In this document: one piece after another, positions 1 through 5,146 of the stretch
Numbering within the stretch: the stretch's first letter is position 1
How the letters are laid out: each line of letters begins with the position of its first letter
DNA from: Gammaproteobacteria bacterium
GTDB taxonomy: Bacteria; Pseudomonadota; Gammaproteobacteria; GRL18
Length of the DNA stretch: 5,591 nucleotides
NCBI GenBank assembly: GCA_023144715.1
Contig: JAGLFC010000094.1
Span: 1-5,591 of the forward strand
Direction of reading: 5' to 3'
Notes under the pieces: model-generated
Told to the model about the DNA's origin: nothing
The model's database searches: none
Seen by the model: the letters and a program-made list of their open reading frames with translations, nothing else
Translations under genes and position numbers: made by a program

Positions 1-702
1 AATAATGGGATGATTATAAAAAATAGCTTCATCACCAAAAAAAACATCACCTGATGCACCTTGACCATTTTTACCTCGAAGTGCAATATGAATGTTTAAA
101 TCGGCATCCAATAAACCACTATTACGATATAAAATATGGCTATCAATCACTGATGAAATAATTCCCCAAAATACTTCTTGTCCCTGATTATTTTTAATAA
201 AAACAGGGATACGCCCAATAATTCCAATTCCCCCTTGCACTAATTTTATAGGACCAGAGAGTATCACCACTTGTTTTTTACGTGCCAATTCAATTAAGGC
301 GTATTCTAATTCTTGTGTTCTATAATCTAAACCAATTGCTTTTTCATTCCCTTTTAGAGGATATACCATTTTAATAATCATATTAGGTGCTAAACCGATA
401 TTACGAATGGATCCATAACCACTGATTAATGGTTGGGTAATGTTTGCAAATTGTTGTTCTGTTAAATTGGGCATTAAGCCTATTACGCTCGGAAGTCCTT
501 TTAATAAATGTATATTATTTAAAGTATGATTTTCTAAACGATTGCGAATGGTATTAAGTTGTTGTTGTATATGGCTTCTTTGTTCTGATATAAATTGTTT
601 ATTATTAGAGGATTCAATAAACCATAAAAAAAGAATGGACAGTAAAATAATGAGTACTATCAAAATATATAGAATTTTATTAGAAAAAATGAATTTATTC
701 AT
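1..702 (-). CDS. CHASE-domain membrane sensor protein, 3' part beyond window edge
   Basis: An open frame of 234 codons starts with ATG at 702 and runs off the left edge with no stop, so only the N-terminal part is present. Residues 8-28 form one strongly hydrophobic membrane segment after a short basic N-terminus. A Gln/Asn-rich, probably helical stretch (about 33-65) follows, then a CHASE-type extracellular domain from about 70 to 215. Its hallmark is the stretch at 98-128, with GSIRNIGLAPN, a VYPLKGN motif and AIGLDYR. CHASE domains sense small ligands outside the membrane and are normally followed by a second membrane helix and a histidine kinase, GGDEF or EAL output. That output is not visible, so kinase or cyclase cannot be decided. 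The start was chosen because it directly precedes the membrane helix; no good Shine-Dalgarno is seen. It lies 50 nt after the permease gene. The family call is by motif recognition. Confidence 0.82.
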   Translation of the reverse strand, partial: MNKFIFSNKILYILIVLIILLSILFLWFIESSNNKQFISEQRSHIQQQLNTIRNRLENHTLNNIHLLKGLPSVIGLMPNLTEQQFANITQPLISGYGSIRNIGLAPNMIIKMVYPLKGNEKAIGLDYRTQELEYALIELARKKQVVILSGPIKLVQGGIGIIGRIPVFIKNNQGQEVFWGIISSVIDSHILYRNSGLLDADLNIHIALRGKNGQGASGDVFFGDEAIFYNHPII

Positions 703-736
703 TGATAAGGTGAGTTTTGATTGGAGTAAAAATACA

Positions 737-742
737 ATTATA
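737..742 (-). promoter_or_regulatory. Possible -10 element for the CHASE sensor gene
   Basis: Read on the minus strand this is a perfect TATAAT, 34 nt upstream of the proposed ATG of the sensor gene, in the 50-nt gap after the permease stop. At 16-18 nt spacing I find no convincing -35 hexamer, only T-rich sequence such as TATTTT. In AT-rich DNA a lone TATAAT is weak evidence. The gene may instead be the last member of the operon. Confidence 0.25.
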
Positions 743-752
743 GAGTAATCAA

Positions 753-1568
753 CTAACGAAAAATAGTTCTTAATAAGCTGGAAAGAAAATAGGCGACTCC
801 CGCGACAAGAATAATAGTGGCCCCAGCAGGTAAATCAGGTTCATAAGAAATAAATAAGCCTAAAGAGGTAAAGAGCATTCCTAATAATGAGGCTAATAAC
901 ATCATGAGACCAATAGAATGAACATATTGTTTGGCGATGGCGGCAGGTAAGGTCAATAAGGCAATGACGAGAATCAATCCAACTACTTGAATTAATAAAA
1001 CGACGGTAATGGCAACCAAACATAAGAGTAATAAATAAAAGAGATTAACATGAATGCCACGCACTGTTGCAAATTCAATATCAAAAGAGACTGCCACTAA
1101 TTGCTTATAAAATAGAGTCATAAAAATAATAGTAATAATATCTAAAACAAACATGATAAACAGTTGTTCATCTGAAATAATAAGGATATTACCGAATAAA
1201 AAGGACATAAGATTGGTATTATAGCCATCCGATTTACTGATAAATAAAATACCAATTGCCATGCCAATAGCCCAGATAGCACCAATAGTGGTGTCTTCTT
1301 GATGCTTCCATTTTAGCTTGATGGTGCCGATAATTAAGGCGGCTAATAAGGCAGCAATTAAAGCACCTGCAAAAGGATTAAGATCAAAATAATAAGCAAT
1401 ACCCATACCACCTAAGACAGAATGAGCGATGCCACCCGCCATATAGCCAATACGATTGACGACTACAAAGCTACCTGTTAAGCCACAGCCAATACTTGCC
1501 AGTATGCCACCTAAGAAGGCATTTTGTAAAAATGCTTGTGACGATAAAGTTGTAAAAAATTCTAACAT
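753..1568 (-). CDS. znuB: Zinc/manganese-type ABC transporter permease (ABC-3 family, ZnuB-like)
   Basis: This 271-residue protein is the membrane channel subunit of a metal-ion ABC importer. It works as a dimer in the inner membrane with the ATPase encoded just upstream and receives metal from the periplasmic binding protein. It has about eight hydrophobic segments (roughly residues 13-36, 43-60, 64-84, 93-111, 133-153, 172-193, 195-214 and 218-268, the last probably two helices). Family landmarks are GGIAHSVLGG at 45-54, the FGNIL segment at 125-129, the cytoplasmic loop with DIEFATVRG at 163-171 that should contact the ATPase, and the TLPAAIA motif at 206-212. Length is normal for ZnuB/TroC/MntB proteins. 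Its ATG lies 27 nt after the ATPase stop with only a weak purine-rich site upstream. Metal specificity cannot be read from the permease, so Mn or Fe transport is possible. Confidence 0.93.
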   Translation of the reverse strand: MLEFFTTLSSQAFLQNAFLGGILASIGCGLTGSFVVVNRIGYMAGGIAHSVLGGMGIAYYFDLNPFAGALIAALLAALIIGTIKLKWKHQEDTTIGAIWAIGMAIGILFISKSDGYNTNLMSFLFGNILIISDEQLFIMFVLDIITIIFMTLFYKQLVAVSFDIEFATVRGIHVNLFYLLLLCLVAITVVLLIQVVGLILVIALLTLPAAIAKQYVHSIGLMMLLASLLGMLFTSLGLFISYEPDLPAGATIILVAGVAYFLSSLLRTIFR

Positions 1569-1595
1569 TCAGATTTTTCTCAAGCGGTGTAAATT

Positions 1596-2345
1596 TTAAT
1601 GATGATGACTGTGTTGGACTTCACTGATGTGACCACCATATAAAGTGTGGATTGTATCACTCGTGACAGGTGTTGAATCATGGCAAACGAGTGTTTTATT
1701 TAAACAAAACACCTTATTAATATAGTCGGAGACAAAGCCAATATCATGAGAAATCACTAAAATTGTCATTCTTTTATTAATGGTTTTAAATAAATCAAAA
1801 ATATCTTTTTCGGCACGCTGATCAATATTAGCGGTTGGCTCATCTAATAACATAATTTCTGGCTCTGTGGCTAATGCACGAGCGACTAAGACTCGTTGCA
1901 TTTGCCCTCCTGAAAGTGATTGTATGGGGCGTTGAGCCAGTGGTGTAATTTCAGTTTCTTGCATGACCTTATCAACAATAATTTTATCTTGTTGATTATA
2001 AAAACCAAAACAAGCAGTCAATCCTAAACGTCCTTGCAAGACGGTATCTTTTACAGAGATTGGAAAATCACTACTAAAATTAGCATATTGAGGGACATAA
2101 CCTATAATTTTACGTTGCTTTTTTAGAGCTTCGCCAAAGAGTGTGATAGTACCAGACTGAGGTTTATATAAGCCTAAAATCAATTTTAAAAGCGTTGTTT
2201 TACCACCACCATTAGGACCAATTAAACCTGCGAAGTCTCCTTGTTCAATGGTCATATTAATATTCTCAAGAATACTGAGCTTATCAAAAGAAAAATTAAT
2301 ATCACTGATGTGAATAGCACTATCAGACGTTGAGGTTTCTACCAT
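1596..2345 (-). CDS. znuC: Zinc-type ABC transporter ATP-binding protein (ZnuC-like)
   Basis: This 249-residue cytoplasmic ATPase powers metal import through the adjacent permease. All nucleotide-binding motifs are intact: Walker A GPNGGGKTT at 43-51, Q-loop glutamine at 86 in GYVPQ, signature LSGGQ at 144-148, Walker B IMLLDEP at 164-170 and switch histidine at 200 in ISHD. The GGGKTT form of Walker A and the GYVPQ Q-loop are typical of the metal-ion (Zn/Mn) subfamily. The C-terminus ends in a short His-rich tail (QHSHHH, 244-249), a feature often seen in zinc transporter ATPases that may bind metal. The ATG overlaps the stop of the binding-protein gene by one base (TAATG), and the site upstream is only a weak AAGG, so translation is probably coupled to the preceding gene. 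Confidence 0.94.
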   Translation of the reverse strand: MVETSTSDSAIHISDINFSFDKLSILENINMTIEQGDFAGLIGPNGGGKTTLLKLILGLYKPQSGTITLFGEALKKQRKIIGYVPQYANFSSDFPISVKDTVLQGRLGLTACFGFYNQQDKIIVDKVMQETEITPLAQRPIQSLSGGQMQRVLVARALATEPEIMLLDEPTANIDQRAEKDIFDLFKTINKRMTILVISHDIGFVSDYINKVFCLNKTLVCHDSTPVTSDTIHTLYGGHISEVQHSHHH

Positions 2346-3166
2346 TAAAAAAGAGCCTTATTAATGTTGTTGCCAATATCTCTCATATTATTCAAATAAT
2401 CTAATGATAGGGGGTCAATTTGTAATAATTGAGCATCAACAGAGTCGGCAATGGTTTTGGCAATGACCTTATTAAATTGTTTTTCAACTAAAATATAGCG
2501 GACATTCTTGTCTTTAATATGTTGTAAAATATGGGAAATTTGTTTGGCTGAAGGTTCTTTGCCATCCACTTCTATAGCAATTTGTGTGAGTTTGTATGCT
2601 CTGGAAAAATAAGAAAATGCAGGGTGAAAGGTAATAAAATTGCGTTTATTCTTATCCTTAAACAGTGCTGACAATTCATGGTGTAAGGCACTAATATTGG
2701 CTTCTAATTGTTGAAATTGAGTCATAAAATAGCTTTTATGTTGCGGTGCTAAACGAATTAATTCATTTTTAATAATTTCAGCTTGGTTTATAATGAGTAG
2801 AGGAGAAAGCCAAGTGTGGGGATCAAATTTCTTGGAAGTTTTACTCTTATCTTGAGTATCAACGACTAATATAGACTGATTTAAAGAAGCAACACGATTA
2901 ATCCATACCTTTTCAAATGGCATACCAATAGTAAAATAAACATCAGCAGTTGAATAGCGTGACATTGCTTTTGGAGAGGGTTCAAAAGTGGCAGGTGATT
3001 GCCCCGGTTTAACCATCACGGTGACATTGACATGTTCACCACCAATACTTTCTACTAAATATTGTTGCGGTAAAATAGAGACAAAGACTTCAAGTGCTTG
3101 ACTATAAGCCTGACTGCTCAGGTTCATTAATACGAATACTAGTGTGATATTGAGAGTGTTTTTCAT
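2345..3166 (-). CDS. znuA: Periplasmic metal-binding protein of a Zn/Mn ABC importer (ZnuA-like, cluster A-I)
   Basis: This 273-residue secreted protein should capture metal in the periplasm and hand it to the permease. A signal peptide covers residues 1-24, probably cut near QAYSQA. The mature part follows the ZnuA/TroA layout: ILPQQYLVESIGG at 31-43, VKPGQSPATFEPSP at 52-65, a short charged Lys-rich loop at 105-113, DPHTWLSP at 115-122, FHPAFSYFSRAY at 180-191, LVEKQF at 226-231 and IDPLSLDYLNNM at 250-261. Likely metal ligands are H117, H181 and D251. The first ligand position, normally His in a PHTFEPTP-type motif, is Ala59 here. The long His/Asp-rich loop of E. coli ZnuA is absent. The gene overlaps its neighbours by one base at both ends (TAATG). 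The transporter role is secure; zinc is inferred, and another divalent metal is possible. Confidence 0.88.
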   Translation of the reverse strand: MKNTLNITLVFVLMNLSSQAYSQALEVFVSILPQQYLVESIGGEHVNVTVMVKPGQSPATFEPSPKAMSRYSTADVYFTIGMPFEKVWINRVASLNQSILVVDTQDKSKTSKKFDPHTWLSPLLIINQAEIIKNELIRLAPQHKSYFMTQFQQLEANISALHHELSALFKDKNKRNFITFHPAFSYFSRAYKLTQIAIEVDGKEPSAKQISHILQHIKDKNVRYILVEKQFNKVIAKTIADSVDAQLLQIDPLSLDYLNNMRDIGNNINKALF

Positions 3167-4041
3167 TATTGACTTTTATTGTTATTAAGAATAGTTTCCA
3201 TTGGAGGCACTAATAATTGTGGATCAACACGGCGTTTAAATAAATTCATGCGCCAGTCAAGATGTGCACCTGTCACACGACCTGTTGCACCCACTTGAGC
3301 AATTAAATCCCCTTGTTTCACTCTATCACCTTTGTTGACTAATAATTTACTTAGATGCAAAAATGTTGAAGAGAGTCCATGTCCATGATCAAGGATAATA
3401 GTACCGCCTGAAAAGAACATATCTTTATGTGCTAAAGTGATAATTCCCGAAGCAGGGGCAACCACTTGTGTGCCAGTGGGAGCAGCAATATCAACGCCAA
3501 AATGAGGTCGTCTTGGTTTGCCATTGAGGACTCTTTGGCTACCATAAACACCACTGATAGGACCTATTGTGGGCCATATAAAAGTTTCTAAGTAAGCTGG
3601 ACGTTCATCATCACGTTTTCTTGCTTGGGCAGCTTGAGAAGATTCTTTACGGATACGTGCCAGTACTTCTGGCTTTCTGGGTGATACTTTTGATTTTGGT
3701 AAACCATCAATACGTTGGATTTTATAATCTCGTTGACTAATATTGAATATTTTACTGTTACGAGTGCCATTAGGGGATTGAATGGTGAGTTTAATACTCA
3801 AAGGTTCATCACGATTAAAGCCAATAATAAAATCACCCTCGGGTGAGACTAAAATAGTTTGTTTGGCAAAAATAACCTGATTGCTTGGTGCTGTTTTACC
3901 AATAACCAAACCACCTTGAGTAAACTGACCTGTTAATGAGGTGTGTTTTCCTATTGATTGTACGGTGTCTATTGCATATAAATTAAAGGATAAAAAAGAA
4001 AATAATAAGACCAGAAAAGGGGGTGTTAATGGGTATTTCAA
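3166..4041 (-). CDS. Secreted M23-family (LytM-type) peptidoglycan peptidase, TTG start
   Basis: This 291-residue protein carries a signal peptide (1-23, cut likely after LYA), a beta-rich N-terminal domain (about 35-112), a charged helical linker (118-147, rich in Arg/Lys/Glu) and a C-terminal M23 domain (about 155-278). The M23 family cleaves peptidoglycan cross-links with a bound zinc. Visible active-site residues are H180 and D184 (HFGVD), H229 (FLHL), and H260 with D262 in AHLDW, where LytM itself has H-x-H. From memory, relatives with the same IQRIDGLP linker start also carry HLDW, so this is probably a subfamily trait and not damage. The start must be TTG at 4039-4041: an in-frame TAA lies six codons upstream, no ATG or GTG lies between, and the signal peptide follows directly. 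ACAGG about 8 nt upstream is a weak ribosome site. It is the first gene of the znu-like operon and its stop overlaps the next start. Confidence 0.88.
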   Translation of the reverse strand: MKYPLTPPFLVLLFSFLSFNLYAIDTVQSIGKHTSLTGQFTQGGLVIGKTAPSNQVIFAKQTILVSPEGDFIIGFNRDEPLSIKLTIQSPNGTRNSKIFNISQRDYKIQRIDGLPKSKVSPRKPEVLARIRKESSQAAQARKRDDERPAYLETFIWPTIGPISGVYGSQRVLNGKPRRPHFGVDIAAPTGTQVVAPASGIITLAHKDMFFSGGTIILDHGHGLSSTFLHLSKLLVNKGDRVKQGDLIAQVGATGRVTGAHLDWRMNLFKRRVDPQLLVPPMETILNNNKSQ

Positions 4042-4072
4042 GAGAAGAGCCTGTATTATGAGATAAAAGGAA

Positions 4073-4099
4073 ATTATATGAATATTTATAAGCAGTCAA
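4073..4099 (-). promoter_or_regulatory. Candidate sigma70 promoter of the M23-znuACB operon
   Basis: On the minus strand there is TTGACT (4099-4094, 5 of 6 to consensus) and a perfect TATAAT (4078-4073), separated by 15 nt. That is shorter than the preferred 17, or 16 if TTTGAC is used. A transcript would start near 4066, giving a leader of about 25 nt before the TTG start codon. The -35 lies inside the distal arm of the hairpin after ppk2. No recognisable Zur or Fur box is seen, so metal regulation cannot be shown here. Confidence 0.45.
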
Positions 4100-4135
4100 A
4101 GAAGCAGTTAATATGTGTTAATGACTTCTTTGACT
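4094..4135 (-). terminator. Terminator-like hairpin downstream of ppk2
   Basis: Two perfect 11-bp arms, AGTCAAAGAAG (4094-4104) and CTTCTTTGACT (4125-4135), are separated by 20 nt. Part of that loop can pair further (TTAA with TTAA) after an internal mismatch. The stem starts 28 nt after the ppk2 stop, the right place for a terminator. The stem is only moderately GC-rich and the downstream sequence on the minus strand (GCTTATAAATATT) is AT-rich but not a true U-tract, so termination may be partial or the hairpin may protect the mRNA 3' end. On the plus strand no T-run follows, so it is not a good terminator in that direction. Confidence 0.55.
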
Positions 4136-4163
4136 CTCATCGTTCTACAATTAAGGTGAATAC

Positions 4164-5042
4164 CTAGGTCACAAAACGTCCTTCACGAAGTCGCTGTGCT
4201 TCCATAATCTCAATCTCATGTGCACCAGAATAGACCACGTCACTATTAGGCACAAAATCCAGTTCTTTATTAAGGCGTTCATAGGGAACACTATTAAGAA
4301 TTGTTTTCATGGCATTCAAACGTGCCTGATGTTTATCATTAGAACGGATAATAGTCCAAGGTGCTGAAGAGGTATGTGTTTTTCTTAACATCTCATATTT
4401 CACTTTGGTAAAATCATCCCAACGTTCTTGAGCCTGTACATCGACCTCAGATAATTTCCATTGTCTAAGAGGATCGGTTTTGCGACGATTAAAGCGTTTA
4501 TCTTGTTCTTCTTTCGTAACACTAAAATAGAGCTTAACTAAAATTGTGCCTTGTCTGACGATGTCTTTTTCAAAACCTGTCACACCTTTCATAAAGTTTT
4601 TATATTCTTCATCACTACAAAAACCAAATACAGGTTCGACCATAGAGCGATTATACCAGCTTCGGTCAAATAAAACGACTTCACCGCCACTGGGTAAGTG
4701 GTTAATATATTTTTGAAAAAACCACTGTGTTTTTTGTTCTTCTGTCGGTTTACCTAATGCCACAATGCGATAATGTTTTTCATTCATATAGCGAGTGACA
4801 CGGCGAATAGTACCGCCCTTGCCTGAAGCATCTCGACCTTCAAATAAAATAACCATTCGTGTTTCAGTATCTTCAAGATACTTTTGCATTTGAATTAATT
4901 CAGCTTGATAAGGTTTTAAAGACTGTTCTTTTTTAAATTTTTTAACAGCTTTAGAATTGCCTTTTTTTAAGGTTTCATTATCTTTAATTAATTGTTCATT
5001 TTGTTCAATTAGCTCTTCTAATGTAAATGTATTGTCAGTCAT
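4164..5042 (-). CDS. ppk2: Polyphosphate kinase 2, class I (PPK2)
   Basis: This 292-residue cytoplasmic enzyme transfers phosphate between polyphosphate and nucleotides; class I PPK2 proteins mainly make ATP or GTP from the diphosphates. An acidic, then Lys-rich coiled-coil-like N-terminus (7-40) precedes the kinase core. The core shows Walker A GRDASGKGG at 69-77, ALGKPTEEQKTQW at 95-107, Walker B/lid-hinge VVLFDRSWYNR at 122-132, the RRKTDPLRQWKLS lid at 186-198, ERWDD at 206-210 and APWTIIRSNDK at 227-237. Length and motif order fit single-domain class I enzymes. An ATG at 5087 in the same frame would add 15 residues, but the ATG at 5042 has an ideal AGGAGG nine bases upstream, and the extra residues do not look like PPK2, so 5042 is chosen. 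The gene is divergent from sat. Whether it favours ADP or GDP cannot be read from the sequence. Confidence 0.94.
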   Translation of the reverse strand: MTDNTFTLEELIEQNEQLIKDNETLKKGNSKAVKKFKKEQSLKPYQAELIQMQKYLEDTETRMVILFEGRDASGKGGTIRRVTRYMNEKHYRIVALGKPTEEQKTQWFFQKYINHLPSGGEVVLFDRSWYNRSMVEPVFGFCSDEEYKNFMKGVTGFEKDIVRQGTILVKLYFSVTKEEQDKRFNRRKTDPLRQWKLSEVDVQAQERWDDFTKVKYEMLRKTHTSSAPWTIIRSNDKHQARLNAMKTILNSVPYERLNKELDFVPNSDVVYSGAHEIEIMEAQRLREGRFVT

Positions 5043-5051
5043 TGATGGAAG

Positions 5052-5057
5052 CCTCCT
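5052..5057 (-). promoter_or_regulatory. Shine-Dalgarno site that fixes the ppk2 start
   Basis: On the minus strand this is AGGAGG, a full match to the anti-16S core, with nine bases to the ATG at 5042. The alternative upstream ATG at 5087 has no such site, so the shorter protein is favoured. Confidence 0.88.
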
Positions 5058-5072
5058 AAAATAAATTAATTT

Positions 5073-5111
5073 AGTCAATGATAGCATATTGTTATTTATT
5101 TAACATTGACT
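5073..5111. repeat. 8-bp perfect inverted repeat in the sat/ppk2 divergent control region
   Basis: AGTCAATG (5073-5080) and CATTGACT (5104-5111) are exact reverse complements separated by 23 nt. The dyad sits between the divergent genes. The right arm lies in the spacer of the proposed sat promoter and abuts its -10. The geometry (arms about three helical turns apart, centre to centre) would suit a dimer or two-dimer operator. Chance occurrence of an 8-bp dyad somewhere in about 100 AT-rich bases is not negligible, so function is inference. Confidence 0.35.
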
Positions 5112-5117
5112 TATATT
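5089..5117 (+). promoter_or_regulatory. Candidate sigma70 promoter for sat
   Basis: TTGTTA (5089-5094, 4 of 6) and TATATT (5112-5117, 5 of 6) are separated by an ideal 17 nt. Transcription would start near 5124, giving a leader of about 23 nt that carries the GAGG ribosome site. No promoter of similar quality was found on the minus strand for ppk2; weak -10-like hexamers (TATCAT, TATGCT, TATAAG) are present there without good -35 partners. Confidence 0.5.
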
Positions 5118-5136
5118 AGCTTAAAATTAATGTATT

Positions 5137-5140
5137 GAGG
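5137..5140 (+). promoter_or_regulatory. Shine-Dalgarno site of sat
   Basis: GAGG lies six bases before the ATG at 5147. The only nearby upstream ATG (5130) runs into a TGA two codons later, so 5147 is the supported start. Confidence 0.75.
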
Positions 5141-5146
5141 TATTTT

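Noticed and set aside
542..748. Plus-strand 68-codon open frame
   Set aside because: It lies antisense to the CHASE sensor gene, has Cys/Leu-rich low-complexity content with no recognisable family, and shows no ribosome site. It is a shadow frame.
841..1023. Minus-strand 60-codon open frame inside the permease gene
   Set aside because: It is out of frame with a clear ABC-3 permease and has no independent support.
3588..3770. Minus-strand 60-codon open frame inside the M23 gene
   Set aside because: It is out of frame with a clear M23 protein; the composition is a by-product of the real reading frame.
4074..4091. Imperfect AT palindrome (TTATA...TATAA on the minus strand) over the -10 of the operon promoter, considered as a Zur/Fur operator
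   Set aside because: Only the outer five bases pair cleanly, all are A/T, and it does not match the Zur or Fur consensus I know. Such dyads arise easily by chance in this AT-rich DNA.
4094..4135. Inverted repeat considered as an IS or MITE end
   Set aside because: There is no flanking target duplication, no transposase remnant and no second copy in the window; position just after a stop codon fits an RNA hairpin better.
5106..5133. Alternative sat promoter using TTGACT (5106-5111) with TAATGT
   Set aside because: The -35 is good, but the -10 at 16 nt spacing matches only about half the consensus and the resulting start would crowd the Shine-Dalgarno. TTGTTA-N17-TATATT fits better.
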